NCBI RefSeq assembly: GCF_001949145.1
Contig: NW_019091362.1
Span: 10,438,031 to 10,502,030 of the forward strand
Source of the DNA: Acanthaster planci
Taxonomy: Eukaryota; Echinodermata; Asteroidea; Valvatida; Acanthasteridae
Length of the DNA: 64,000 bases
Direction: 5' to 3'
The notes beneath the pieces were generated by a model that was not told the origin of the DNA, did not search any database, and saw nothing but the letters and a program-made list of their open reading frames with translations. Made by a program: the position numbers and the translations under genes. This document shows, piece by piece, positions 22,301 through 34,085 of the stretch; the stretch's first letter is position 1, and the number at the start of each line of letters is the position of its first letter.

Positions 22301-25300
22301 GTCTAAGCCGAATCCGCTCATTTCAAAAACGCTCAAAAGTTTGGGTGTATTTTCTTTCAGATTTCTTGCCAGAAGTTTCCATTTCTGATGAAGCTAAAGA
22401 TGTAGACATGAGATCCTTCGGACCTCGGTGTGATATGGGACTTTCAGAAATTTTAAAAACTTTTGTCTAGTGATGTAGCACAAAATCATTACCTGGTGTC
22501 CAGTTTCAGATCTTTTATGCATTTCCCACCAGCATCTCATTGTTCAGAACAACTTTCTGCTTGGTTGCCAAGGAAGTATATTGCTGGATGGTTTCTTGAC
22601 CTACACAAATATCTTGGCTCTTTCAAAAGTGCCATGTCTTCCTTTGTTCAGATTTTGATGCAGTGATTTTTCTCTTTCTCAAGATCAAAGATGCACATGC
22701 TGTGAAGATGCTCTTTGATGAGTGCCTCGTCAACATACTCAAAGGCATGTACCCATGCAGCGATGTGGATGCAGTTACATTAGCAGGGCTGTACATGCAG
22801 GTATATTTGAAGAAAAAAGCCAGGAAATATCATTCTTATTTTAGTGTATTTCAGGGTGGATTGTGAATTTTACTTCCCCGAGGTGTGTGTGAAGTTGACA
22901 AACTATTTCCCTAGTTGAAGCCATATTCAGCTGCCATTAAGACATCAAGAGCAAGGGAAAGGTAGCATGTCCGTGTGCTGCAGTCTGTTTATGTGGCTTG
23001 TGCAGGCGGCGCTGATGCACGTGTACATGTACTTAACCAAGGCGACAGTTCCACTAACTGTTCCAAGGTAACAGTTCAGTATTCTGGCACATTTGACTTG
23101 TGCATGGATCCTTGCTCCTTGCTTGTGTGCCTGGTAAACAGAAAAAATAGCGACTGACATGTGATAGTGGATGAACCCGTGAGAATTTAGGTCTAGATCA
23201 TGAATATGTATGAGGCATCATAAGTTCTATTGTAACATAAGTGGAGGACCTAATTAATATTAATATGATATCAATATAAAGGAAGAACACTGGAGTTGCG
23301 TTACAAAACATTATGTAACACCAGCGTAGCATCGCATCATGCCAACTTTGCAAAAGTTGGGAAAGTTTTGAAAGCGTGGCATCCTGTTGTAATTTGAAAT
23401 AGTTAGCTTCTCAGCTGTAAGCCATAATGCCTTACAAATACACATTATTCCTGTGTATTTCTCATTGTTTTCAGATTGTTTATGGGGACCACGACCCTAG
23501 GAAACACAAGCCAAGTTTCCTAACGTAAGTTCTGTTCAGGATCAAGATGTTGTCAAAGACATGCCAATGATTTCTGTCATAGCAACCGCAACTACCATAG
23601 CAATAGCACATAGCAACGGCATGTGATATCTTTTTATGATCATTGCGTAAAGCAAGTTCCCATGGTTGTGGAATATCCTTTTGAAACAGTTGTCTGAGAA
23701 AGTCATGAAAATTTAAAAATCTGGGGTGTCCAGGAATCTTCTTGTCAGAGGAAAAAGGTCATGGAAAGTCAGTGAAATCAAGATCAATGAGTATATTTTG
23801 ATGGGCCGCTTTTGATGTAATAATGGAATAATGATAAATTTGCAGGCTATCCTTGTCAGTCTATAGTAGTGGCTATGGCAGTTTTCAACTTCATAATACC
23901 AAACAACTCTGCAAAATGACATTAAATGTCATGAAAATTGTCCCGGAATTTAGTTCTCAGATTTCTTCGGGAACCCTGGTAAAAACTAGATTATTTTCCA
24001 GCTCATTAGCACTCTATTTTATAAAGTACAGTTTGACAATTAGTAAGGTTTTAGTAAAAAAGATTTTTTTCTGTCAGTGATCCAATTTTGTTTCTTTGTT
24101 GTAGCAACGTCAACCTGCGGCATTTCTTCCCAGCCATCAAGCTGGACACCAAGAGCCAAGGAGGGCGCTCTGTCAACTGGTCGCAGAAGATCATCGCCGA
24201 GCACCGTAACGTCACACAGAAGGGCGTCAAAGACGTTACTGTGAGTGGGAATGAGTGTCTGTCAGATCAAGGCCGTGTCCAAAACTGGTNNNNNNNNNNN
24301 NNNNNNNNNNNNNNNNNNNNNNNNNNNNNNNNNNNNNNNNNNNNNNNNNNNNNNNNNNNNNNNNNNNNNNNNNNNNNNNNNNNNNNNNNNNNNNNNNNNN
24401 NNNNNNNNNNNNNNNNNNNNNNNNNNNNNNNNNNNNNNNNNNNNNNNNNNNNNNNNNNNNNNNNNNNNNNNNNNNNNNNNNNNNNNNNNNNNNNNNNNNN
24501 NNNNNNNNNNNNNNNNNNNNNNNNNNNNNNNNNNNNNNNNNNNNNNNNNNNNNNNNNNNNNNNNNNNNNNNNNNNNNNNNNNNNNNNNNNNNNNNNNNNN
24601 NNNNNNNNNNNNNNNNNNNNNNNNNNNNNNNNNNNNNNNNNNNNNNNNNNNNNNNNNNNNNNNNNNNNNNNNNNNNNNNNNNNNNNNNNNNNNNNNNNNN
24701 NNNNNNNNNNNNNNNNNNNNNNNNNNNNNNNNNNNNNNNNNNNNNNNNNNNNNNNNNNNNNNNNNNNNNNNNNNNNNNNNNNNNNNNNNNNNNNNNNNNN
24801 NNNNNNNNNNNNNNNNNNNNNNNNNNNNNNNNNNNNNNNNNNNNNNNNNNNNNNNNNNNNNNNNNNNNNNNNNNNNNNNNNNNNNNNNNNNNNNNNNNNN
24901 NNGTTATTTTGGGGCTGAGGCTTAAACTTTTCCCATTAAAAGCTCCCATTGAAAAGCTTTATTCATAGACAACATTGCTCATTTTGGATAGAGCCTTATT
25001 TTGAATAAATCTTGTTTGATTTTAGAGAGGGGAGATCTTTGAGGGGAGCGCTTGAACAGGGCATTCTGCTGGCATATGTACATCAACTTTTACACATTTA
25101 AATTAGGTGTCACATGCATGCATCACGTTGAGCACATGACAAAATACAGCCCACATTTGCACGAATTTGTCAAAGAAATTTCTTGCCATCCAGCAAATAA
25201 TTCTGCAACAGGAATGCTCATCTTCAATAGAAAATGGTTCTTAATACGAGACTGTATCTGATTGGTGATTGCAGAAACTGCAGTTGCTATACTTGGAACA

Positions 25301-27119
25301 CTGTCGCAGCTTCAGCATGTATGGCTCGGCATTTTTCTTCGGTTCAGCTCAACTGGGTCCGTCACCGGGCAGACAGTCTGGTTCCAACCGGTCGCCGGCA
25401 GTCTTTGTCGGGGTCAACTCGAGGGGTATTCACGTCATCAATGCAATCAGTAAGGTACGTGCCATTTCACAAGCTGGGCCAAGAGATTGTCTGCCAAATG
25501 TGGGTTCAGACCCTGAGAAGACTTTTTTTCAGGCTTGTGTTGCTCAGCAAGACACTTTGCAACAATAACCTCTTGCCATTCAGCAGTGAATGGATGTACA
25601 TGAGCATTTATAAAGGCGAAATAGGTTTCCGTCATTCACATAGGTCTCAGTGGTATGTTTTAAGATAGCAAGCTGGGAATTCCACGAGAGAAGATTTCAG
25701 TCAAAACATTTTTCTCTCAAAATGGCAACTTTAGCACTTGTACGTCTTTTGTCAGGATTTGTTTTTTCTATAATATAACACAGACATGATGAATAAATCG
25801 AGTTACTTATGACCAAATCTGTATTCCAGATGTCATGTTATTTAAGGTGCACAATAGCACTGTGATAGTACTATTGATGTCCAATGACCAGTACTCATTT
25901 GGCAACCAGGCTGAAATATATCATGTAAACGTGGACAACCCTTGTACACAAACAAGGCTTGTTGCATGTCTTGATCAGTAAACGTTTGGCAATTGTGTCA
26001 TCATGGCGCTTTGCACAGCATTTTCTGATCTTTTCTCACCTTCACAGTCCATGATACTAAGCGAGAACTACAGACAGGGTCTAACGTGGCAATGCTCTCC
26101 CGACATGCAGACACTCAAACTACACATCCAGGACCACGGAGGCACAATACGCGCCATGCCCATCAGATCCAAGCAAGTAGGTCTACCTGCTGCCTGCCTT
26201 TGGCCATTCTGAATTTTTCTCAGGCACAATTTTTCTGCAACTCTGTACTCTTCTTAAACGAAGAGTGCACTCTTTGTAAAAATTTCACATTATCCATGCT
26301 TTCTTGGGCAACTGAGGATGCACTGTTGCTGTGATGTGATCCAGGGAGGGCATAGTTCAGTGCATAGAATCTTACAAAAATAGTGCAGGAACTTTACATG
26401 CACAAACAAATGCTACATCAGTTTTGCTTGTGAATGTGGAAGTCTCATTAGCAAAAAAATCCCCAAAAGGCAGCAAACTGTACTTCTCAAAATAGTGAAA
26501 TAAAACTCGAAAATGAAGTTATCTGAGGCAGAAAGGTGTATGAAGGTTTGGAGGTTTGTATTATAAAAACAAACTCCATTGCAGCTACCCTCCTTATGGA
26601 TATGATAGAATACCCCATCTATATTACTTGACTTTGGATTGAAATAATGCATACACTGTGGCAGCATTTCCCATAGACATGTTAACCATAACAGTCCCAA
26701 ATCCTCCAATTAGGGGGTTATGGTTAATATATGTTAGTGGCTGTAGCCAGGTATGTCTGATATGGCCACACCCTTCATACCATGAATCACGTTGTTCAGC
26801 AAAGTCAAAGTTTACCAAAATATCTGCAATTTTTCCACCATACATACACTGTATGCTTACTTGGATCAAAGGAGCTCTTTGAAGGCTTGCCTGCTATGTA
26901 GATAACCATCAAGGCACCGTTATTGGTTCGCACTATGATGGCGGATGGATGTTGAGTCATGTGGGTCAGTGAGATTACCCTATAAATTCTGAATTTCCGT
27001 ACCTTGTTCTATCACTGTAGGCTGCAATCATCGGCAACCTAGCCAATAAGCTCTCAGGACGACAACCTGTTCCCAGCACTCAGCCGTCGGTGACGATTGG
27101 CAGGACAGCCAGCTCCTGA
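16123..27119 (+). CDS. KRIT1: KRIT1 (CCM1) orthologue, 15 coding exons, short N terminus
   Basis: KRIT1 is a scaffold of the cerebral cavernous malformation complex. In vertebrates it binds RAP1 through its FERM domain and ICAP1 through an NPxY motif, acting at cell junctions and on integrin signalling. The model gives 592 residues: NPAY (24-27), NPVF (59-62), NPFF (87-90), ankyrin repeats (about 118-248), and a FERM domain (about 252-592) ending in a PTB-like F3 lobe. Stretches such as WVDQFPLH, PLHYACW, KPVLHVKQW, YLRRD and IVYGDH match vertebrate KRIT1 closely. All 14 junctions are GT-AG and phase-compatible. Human KRIT1 has 736 residues; the missing part is the N-terminal Nudix-like domain. 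In-frame TGA lies about 54 bases before the ATG, so either translation starts here or an upstream exon splices in near 16082. The N run at 24290-24902 is intronic and costs no coding sequence. Confidence 0.92.
16863..16988. mobile_element. Possible 126-bp MITE in KRIT1 intron 1
   Basis: The ends are inverted: TATAGAGTACCGAAGTG on the left, TATAGAGTACCTAAGTG read in from the right, followed by a weaker match around TGATGTCA/ATACGTCA. No clear target duplication was found. Confidence 0.45.
17735..17868 (+). CDS. KRIT1: KRIT1 coding exon 2
   Basis: Acceptor CTCTGCAG and donor GTAAGC. Encodes DKVVINPFFGMGVPDYSK, matching the vertebrate third NPxF segment almost residue for residue. Ends in phase 2. 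Confidence 0.92.
18276..18410 (+). CDS. KRIT1: KRIT1 coding exon 3
   Basis: Acceptor TACATTCAG and donor GTAAGA. Encodes the first ankyrin repeat, WVDQFPLHSAAYEGDAETIK to VPLHYACW. Ends in phase 2. Confidence 0.93.
18674..18736 (+). CDS. KRIT1: KRIT1 coding exon 4
   Basis: 63 bases, acceptor CACATAG and donor GTAAGT. Encodes NGHAEAVMALLQNGRCSPNA, the helical part of an ankyrin repeat. Confidence 0.9.
18771..19013. mobile_element. 243-bp MITE in KRIT1 intron 4
   Basis: Near-perfect inverted ends of over 40 bp start GGGGCCAATTTCATAGAGCT and run through GCTTAAGCAYAAAATTTGCT. TGCA flanks both sides (18767-18770 and 19014-19017) and may be a 4-bp target duplication or an extension of the palindrome. 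No coding capacity. Confidence 0.8.
19371..19464 (+). CDS. KRIT1: KRIT1 coding exon 5
   Basis: Acceptor GATTGCAG and donor GTAGGC. Encodes the ankyrin repeat NENGSTPLHFAAFRGHTAVV to HPDIDK. Ends in phase 0. Confidence 0.93.
20129..20236 (+). CDS. KRIT1: KRIT1 coding exon 6
   Basis: Acceptor AATTTAG and donor GTAGGA. Encodes the last ankyrin repeat (DKEDRTPLKLCEESRQNEWE). Starts and ends in phase 0. Confidence 0.92.
20718..20816 (+). CDS. KRIT1: KRIT1 coding exon 7
   Basis: Acceptor TTGATAG and donor GTAGGA. Begins the ubiquitin-like F1 lobe of FERM: VRVDIHLMDLDGSHVMLDL, then NTTVSQLLK as in vertebrates. Confidence 0.92.
21359..21422 (+). CDS. KRIT1: KRIT1 coding exon 8
   Basis: 64 bases, acceptor TTTTTGCAG and donor GTAAGT. 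Encodes QLELPRGCQHAFAIWIASQS of the F1 lobe. Ends in phase 1. Confidence 0.9.
21838..21989 (+). CDS. KRIT1: KRIT1 coding exon 9
   Basis: Acceptor GGATCCAG and donor GTAAGC. Encodes the end of F1 and the F1-F2 link: LQMRPEHKPVLHVKQW, then QPLLYLRRDALLTVDDE. Confidence 0.92.
22684..22800 (+). CDS. KRIT1: KRIT1 coding exon 10
   Basis: Acceptor TTTCTCAAG and donor GTATAT. Encodes the alpha-helical F2 lobe (AVKMLFDECLVNILKGMYPC, then VTLAGLYMQ). Phase 0 at both ends. Confidence 0.92.
23475..23524 (+). CDS. KRIT1: KRIT1 coding exon 11
   Basis: 50 bases, acceptor GTTTTCAG and donor GTAAGT. Encodes IVYGDHDPRKHKPSFL, matching the vertebrate IVYG...KHK segment of F2. Ends in phase 2. Confidence 0.92.
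24105..24240 (+). CDS. KRIT1: KRIT1 coding exon 12
   Basis: Acceptor TTTGTTGTAG and donor GTGAGT. Encodes NVNLRHFFPAIKLDTKSQGG, then VNWSQKIIAEHRNVTQKGV, ending F2. Comparison with vertebrate KRIT1 shows that no residues are lost in the N run that follows. Confidence 0.92.
24290..24902. other. Assembly gap, 613 N
   Basis: This run of N lies inside KRIT1 intron 12. The exons on either side join in frame and align to the vertebrate protein with about one residue of difference, so the gap hides intron only. Open frames drawn through the N run are not real. Confidence 0.95.
25275..25454 (+). CDS. KRIT1: KRIT1 coding exon 13
   Basis: Acceptor GTGATTGCAG and donor GTACGT. Starts the PTB-like F3 lobe: LQLLYLEHCRSFSMYGSAFF, then AVFVGVNSRGIHVIN. 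The linker between them (GPSPGRQSGSNRSP) differs from vertebrates. Confidence 0.92.
26048..26176 (+). CDS. KRIT1: KRIT1 coding exon 14
   Basis: Acceptor CCTTCACAG and donor GTAGGT. Encodes NYRQGLTWQCSPDMQTLKLH of the F3 lobe, corresponding to the human strand with YGCFMWQLG. Phase 0 at both ends. Confidence 0.88.
27021..27119 (+). CDS. KRIT1: KRIT1 terminal coding exon 15
   Basis: Acceptor ATCACTGTAG. Encodes the closing F3 helix (AAIIGNLANKLSGRQPVP) and a 15-residue Ser/Thr tail, then TGA. Human KRIT1 ends with a comparable helix and a shorter tail. Confidence 0.9.
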   Translation, partial: AAIIGNLANKLSGRQPVPSTQPSVTIGRTASS

Positions 27120-30100
27120 ACCCAGCCACGAGAGGGCACCGACCCCTTCAAACAACTCGGCCCTGAAAAACTGAAAAAGAATAGAACTCAGCCATCTGTA
27201 TGTGTGTGTGTTTGCATGAACGTCAAATGTTATTTGCACCTTTCTTGCAACATTTGTGGGACTACTATTCTAGATGCTGGTGTGGCACAGTATATTGACT
27301 CCAAGGGATGAGTGCACTTATGGCTGTAATGCACATGACTGAGTGCACAGCCAACATGGATATGAGAGGTTTGGAGTCCACATTTCTTATGACACCGGCA
27401 CCGGTCTTTTCCAGTGATATTGCTGAAAATAAATGGACAGTCCTTGCTTTTAAGACACCTCTACATTTTTGTGTCACTAAGTTTTCAATCTTTTTACAAG
27501 GTGTGTCTCATTCTAAAGTTACTTTTGCAGCCTTCGGAAATCTTCCTCTTGCAAAGCTGAAAGACTGAGGAATCTTTTGGTGGAAGGCATTTCAAGGAAA
27601 ATGTGAAATTCTTACCAATTTTGGAAGTTAAAAGACAAACAAAAGCAGAGTCCTAAAAGTAAGGATTGCCAGTAAATGGGATCTACATGTACCGAAAGAT
27701 GCAGGCTTGTACATGTAGGTGTCATTTTCTCACATCAGCAACAGTATGATGCAGTGAAGGATACAGTTGTAGAATTGCCAAGGTGTTCACAAATAGCCAA
27801 GGGAAGCTTTCATAACTTTATCCACTAAATACTGTCATAATTCCATTACAGTACTCCATACATACCCAGCAGTTCCACGTAGCATTTAGTCATTCAATGA
27901 ATGACCCATTTAACGTACACGTGCGAGTGCAAATCCCATGTCTGCCCAAGATGCAGGTGTGTTGCAGGGGAAAAATACATGTTGTGTGTGTGATGTAGTA
28001 AGCAATGCATGGGTGCTCGCAAATTTATAATTTCAGCTTTCTGTGATTTGATCAGTGAGGTATCAAAGCTGTGCCACACAAAGTTGTGCAAACTCAAGTC
28101 ACATTTTGAAAACCAAGCTTTTGTCAGCTTGGTGATTTGTGGATAAGCACTCTATTTCACATACAAACTGCTCAACTTAAGTGATTTATAGCATAATACA
28201 CAGACAACGGCTTATCGGCAGTCGACAGACATGTCAAACGATTGTGGCGCAGGTTTTCAACTGTTCCGACATTTGGCAAGTAAATTCTAAAACATTTATA
28301 TGAGAATGTTGTTATGCTACAAGTAATTTGTAATCAAACGTTTATATCGGGGAAACTATCGATGACGCCTGACTGCCACAAACCAAACCTTGACAATGTC
28401 AGTTTGGTATTCATGGAAAAGAACCAAAAAAGCAACGTGTAGCTGACATGTCAGATATGTGCACAGCAATGTATGTTGGAACCTTTTTAGTTCCATACCC
28501 AGTTCATGGTTCTTACCTCAAGTTCTTCTGCTGGCTGCACCCTCAGTTGTGATAACGTATTTATGGGGTCTGAAGTCCACTTGTATTCCCGGTGTGTAGA
28601 AATTCCCCTCAACAGAAACAGGTGTCGGTGGTAGAATGTTTCAGCTGGACTCCTGGTACATGTTAGATGGTACATTCCTATAGAAATGGGTAGCACTTGT
28701 TCAACACTACTTACGCTAAGCGTGCATGAACCTGTGTGTGTGCAGTGCATCTCCACCCATAGGGACATTGTGGCTGTTTAAAAAAGCATGCCATTTTACT
28801 TACTCGAGGAGCAGATGGACCAATTAGGACATGCAATTGCTGTACACTCAGGCTGGCCCCCAATGAAGGGTTAAGCACAACACAATTTATGCATGTGATA
28901 CCATTCAGAACACCAATTTCAAGACCCATTCAGTTTCAAGGCAACTGAGCAGGGAACCAGACATGGCACTGATGGACTTCCTAGACAACCCTCCCTGCCT
29001 ACGTGAAGATGAACAAGACATAGATAAAATGGATGGATCATACACAGTCCCCACAAGACCAACTGTTAGCCACATCTGAGTCAAAGTTTAAGAGTGGTCA
29101 TTTAATCATTCTGTGCCATAGTTCACTGGCTTAACGAATAGCAAAATACGACCCACCACTTCAAAACCAGGCTGAAGATGTCTAAGCTATTATCTGCAAA
29201 TGATACCAATAAACATGAAAACAGCAACAACGCAATATTCCACAACTTTCACTGCCTGTAACCTCCCAAGCTTTCTGCAGACAAATTTTTCTACTCTGGA
29301 TCACTTTGAAGAATGAAAATTAACGATTGGGGAGAGGAATTGTTAAATGTTAACGTTACCTACTTCAGCCTGTTTTTGGAATGTGGGATCACAAATTTAT
29401 TTGGTGTTAAAGCAGGAGGTCATGCCAAGATGTTACTGTTTCAAATACACATGAAATCTACCATATATTACTAATTTGGTATTCAAAGCTGTTGCCCTGT
29501 TTTAAATATTTCACGTTTTTCTGTGTCAAGTAAAACTGTCACATGTAAATAAAGGGAGAAACAAGTTTTCCGCGTTTGAATCTGCTTATTTTACCTCAGT
29601 TTTTTTTTACTCGATGGTGCTTCCACAAATATTGGAGTTTGCGAATTGAGCATAAATTGTAAGTTGCAGATTTTTGACTTCATTGACACGTCACTGACCA
29701 CCCACCTTAATGATTCTATTAGTCAAAATTATTCCACCTCACCAAATAATAAATACATTTTCCCCATGCAGAGGTCTATCTTGTTCATGTAGATACTAGG
29801 TCGACTCGGCTATACTTAGCCTATGACATGAAACACTTGACATTAATGATAAAATTTCTCACTTCATTCTGAAAGTCTAGGGCAAAACAAGGAGTCAGTG
29901 TTGTTTTGTCTACACAATAGCAAGTTATTTCAATCTCTCAAGCCAGTCAAACCAACCTGTCAACATCATTTTTGACTGAAGGTTTTCTGCACAACTGAAA
30001 ACATGAGTTACTGTTGAAACTACACAGAAACTGATCCGACAACTCAAATTCAAACAAACAAGTTTCTTTTGAAAAAAAACCGTACCAGTTTACTAGTCTG

Positions 30101-32080
30101 ACCTGGGTTACAGTGAAAATGAGTGGCTACTCATTTTCAGTTCATGCACAAACAGGAATGCTCAAAGTCCAGTTAAAACATGAATTGTTGACAGGATTTT
30201 ATTATCGAGGTTACAGTCTTTGGTACACAGAGGATCTGTCATCAATAGGTAAGGAACGGCTGCATTCAGAAGTCATAGCTGTGGCTATTACACATGTATC
30301 TATGGAAGTGGTCACAGCCACTAGCCGACGACTTCCATAGCAGACTTGGTGCCAAGTCGCTAAAAGTAACAGTCTGCAAGTAGCTAAAAGTAATTGGGTT
30401 ATATTATCTGCACAGGAATACCGGTTGCCTTGTCCCCAACTTGGAGACGATAAACGGAAGTCAAAACTTGGCTAGTTACTCATCTTTAGTAGAGCCACGC
30501 CAATAGATTTAGACGGACAAAATACGACTTTTTAACGACTTGCCATCAGGTCCACTTCCACAGCCTGTTTACATTACACATTAATGAAATACATGAACAT
30601 CCAACAATTGTTAAATTACGCTGATGTTTTTAATACACATGGACATTTTTAATGAGTCTTCCACACACCCTATCCTGTACTTTTGTTTTGTTTTTTTTTC
30701 TCTGCCGTGGCAAATAGGTGGATAATTTGAAGCCCCCAAGCAATACACACATGACTCTGCACAGTACATTTTCACCGGTTAGCACAAATACACGACAGAC
30801 TTTCTGTGTTCTTCCCCCTCTTTTTAGTTGAGTATTCAAAGAGCAAATACTACATGGTAATAAGCTTACCTTTTTTTCAATCTGAGTACATTAAGGTTGT
30901 TCACATGAAAGCAGCTTATACAAAAATGACTTGCCAAGCCATTTTTGTCCTTTTGGTCAACCATACAGGTCTTTATTGAGCTTTCTTTTGTACAGTCTGG
31001 CACCCTGTAAGGAATGTTTTAATAAGATATAGTCACACAAGTCATCCTCCTTGTTCTACCGTATTTTGTGTGTGTTCCCTTTTTGCATGCAATACAACTC
31101 TTTCACTTCATGAACCACCCATAAATACTTTTTTGTCCTTGTACGTACAATCTGAGACACTTTTTCAGTTTGACTTCTCAGCTGCTCCAGAGATTTCACA
31201 TAAGGGAACTTGTCCTGCTAAATTTCACACCAGAAATCTGACCGTCTCTGTCAATCCCGCGCTCGTGAATGATCTACACTTCTGTACATGCATATGCCTT
31301 TTGTCTCACACTAAACACTTTCACAATATGCAAACTCCATAAAAATTGCACGATCATAAAATCCGATACTGGATGTAATTACACATCACTACTGGCAGTA
31401 ACCATTCAAAGCACATCATTTTAGATTTGTCACAACTGGAAACACTGTTCTCCAGGCATTCTGTCTACAACTACAGGTTAAGACACTTTGCAATCATCAC
31501 AAGTCAAATTTATTGCACCTCAGGTAAGTAGGCACATAAAAGTAATCAACCACCTTAATGGGTGTTGTGTGCATAACGTGTGATATTATTTCACTCAATT
31601 CAATTTATGTATTATGGTTATTTCTGTGCAACAGATACATGAACACATGAAGGAGAGCCTTTTATATATATTTTTCTTACAAGGAGAGGAATGCACATTT
31701 TCTGTTACTGTTGACAACGATGTCCTATCCAACTAACATTGCACAGCATGACTAAGCTCAGATTTTTTGCTGGCGCGTGTAACTTTTACACAAATGAGAG
31801 GAGAAAGCAATAATTCTCGGGAAAAGGAAACTGGCCAACTACAGATTAAAATTTGTGCAAGAAAACACCAAAGTGATTCATAAGCAAAATGAATGATGAT
31901 CAAACTATTTATGTCAGTTCACAGCAATACCTGCGCTAATACATAATCATCGCTTACGTATTTCAGATCTCATAAATAAATATCTTTTCTGTTTCATCAT
32001 GCATAATATGTACAATGGGAAATAAAGCAATTCTTTTTGAAGAAAACAACACAGCTATATACACTGCACTAAAATCATAG

Positions 32081-32134
32081 AAATTTGTTGCGAACATCAA
32101 TAAAAATGAAATTTGTTGCGAACATCAATAAAAA
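32081..32134. repeat. Two-copy tandem duplication, 28-base period
   Basis: AAATTTGTTGCGAACATCAA followed by TAAAAA occurs twice, at 32081 and 32109, with no difference apart from the A run. It is a recent local duplication. Confidence 0.85.
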
Positions 32135-32783
32135 AAAACTAGATGGCATTTAATACTTTAGCCGAGGAAATGTGAAAAAACAGAGATGACGCCGTGCTAT
32201 AATACAAGTGCACATTAAATATGTGGTGGTTTACCCTTTCATAGAAAATACAGAACGCAGACAATACTTTTCTTCAATACCTGGAAACCAACCGGTAGGT
32301 ACATTTTTGTACCCACAAAGTTCCAGCACCACACCATGGCACTGCTTTACACTTTAAGATCACAAGGACATCATCAGCTTTAGTAAACAATGTCCGAGCT
32401 ATCCAGTCCTGAACCAATCAAGAACTTACCCTTAGTTCAGGGTTTTGTAAGTCCATGTACTGACTATGTCCCACTTTATTTACATGTGAACTTTGCTACA
32501 GACTGGGTGGGGTCCCATAGTCCACCGAGCACAAGAAACCACATGCGTAAACAAAGTGTGGAATCATCAGAACAGAGGTCCATTGATTCGGAAAACTTTG
32601 TGGCTTTCTGGTTTTTAAACATTTTTTTCCTCATAGATTTTGTCCAATTTTGGCACACTCCCAGTCTTTTCAAGTCCTTCTGGGAAACCAAACTATCCAC
32701 AGCCAATGAAAAGAAATGTCAACACTCTTTTAATCTTATACCTCACATGCAGACTCATAAACATCAACAATATCTGATCTCGA

Positions 32784-32859
32784 GACACCTGTACGCTAAT
32801 TGAAACATCCAACATCACACCTGTACACTAATTGAAACATCCAACATCACACCTGTACA
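32784..32859. repeat. Tandem duplication, 32-base period
   Basis: ACACCTGTACRCTAATTGAA plus ACATCCAACATC occurs at 32784 and 32816, differing at one base, and a third partial copy starts at 32848. Confidence 0.85.
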
Positions 32860-33934
32860 CAAGTCATGCCAAAAACTTGAAATTCTGTTGTACAATACAC
32901 AAATTACCCAATCATTTTCAAGCATATTTGAATGACAATGAATAGATAACCTATGCATTTAATAAGTAAGTATCAATCTTAACTACAACATGTTTTTTTT
33001 ATTTAATGGGGGGGGGGAAGGAAACCAATTTAAGAGCAATACATAGACTTTGAATAGTACAAATTCCTGGTTCTTGGCAATTACAGCATTCTTCTGCTGC
33101 TAAACTTTTGTTACTTTATACAATTACAAGGACCAGTAATGCAGAGTATCAATGAGGATTAAGCACTGATAGTTAAAAGTAACATTAAAAAAAAAATTCT
33201 CACGCAAGATACTAACAGCTCTTTATTTCTGTTTAGTTAAGGTTTCATTAGTTACTTGCAGGCATTTAAATGCTCACTATAAATGTGAATTCCCAGAGAG
33301 ATAATGAAAAAAATTCTGGGATCTGAATTTCGAGAGCTTAAACTGCCTCAACAATACATGTAAACTGTGTCGCAGACTTACAGAGAGCCTCTTGTATTAA
33401 CACAGCACTGAAGTACTAGGAAATTCTGAAGTAAATATTTCATTTCAAAGTTTGTGTCAAGTATAGGCTGCGCTGAGTGAAACTTTCTCAAATAAGTTTT
33501 TAAAGTTGAATGAATGCCCGGACTTAAAAGGCTGAATGAATGAGTGATTGTCCAAAACTAAACTTGTCAAACCAAATTCCACTCGAATTGATACGATGAG
33601 ATAATGAGCAGGGTACCAACCGGCAACAGAGAATGTCCCTTCAACCAACAGACTTTAGCTTGGGTACCAACTCAAACACATTTCTGCTTGGTCTCATGAC
33701 AAAAATGAAAGAATTGCTGTCACGTTGCTATTTACATGAATGAATCAACTGATGAAATGATTCATTTTTATGATTTTGTTTCTGCAATTCTGAGATAACT
33801 GTCTTGATTATGTAATTTATTACCCAATTCAAGTACACATACACGTCACACCACAAACAAGACTTGTAGGTATTCTCTGCACTCTGTTTGAAGGTAGAAT
33901 ACAGAAACGGAGAAGAGATCATTCTGGGCTCTGG

Positions 33935-34085
33935 TTAGTCTAGACAATCCTCCGGCAGCTTGTCATGTCTGGTCAGCAGATAGCAGGCCTCCAAGGTGGT
34001 AAACATGTGACCCCACTGACCTGGGTCAGCCTTGACCTCCATCAGGTCATTGATGAGCTGGATCTCTGAGCCCAGGTGGGGAATC
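33935..34085 (-). CDS. ALS2: ALS2 terminal exon X: VPS9 end and stop
   Basis: Acceptor TTCTTTCAG. Encodes [20 protein letters not shown], then [20 protein letters not shown], and ends LPEDCLD with TAA at 33935-33937. Matches human LGSEVHLIEDLMD and GIMFTTLKACYYQ. Confidence 0.95.

Larger units (their letters stand above)
27120..33934. other. Tail-to-tail interval between KRIT1 and ALS2, with both 3' UTRs
   Basis: No coding exon was recognised. AATAAA at 27428-27433 and 29548-29553 are candidate KRIT1 poly(A) signals. TTTATT at 33232-33237, 32998-33003 and 32475-32480 are candidate minus-strand signals for ALS2. Short hairpins occur at 30114-30137 and 30300-30340, and two short tandem duplications at 32081-32134 and 32784-32859. 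Confidence 0.55.

Noticed and set aside
24088-24968. Long open frames through the first N run on both strands
   Set aside because: They are open only because N was translated as X. The real coding piece here is KRIT1 exon 12, ending at 24240.
32784-32859. Possible CRISPR-like repeats
   Set aside because: Only two and a half head-to-tail copies with no spacers, in a metazoan genome. It is a simple tandem duplication.
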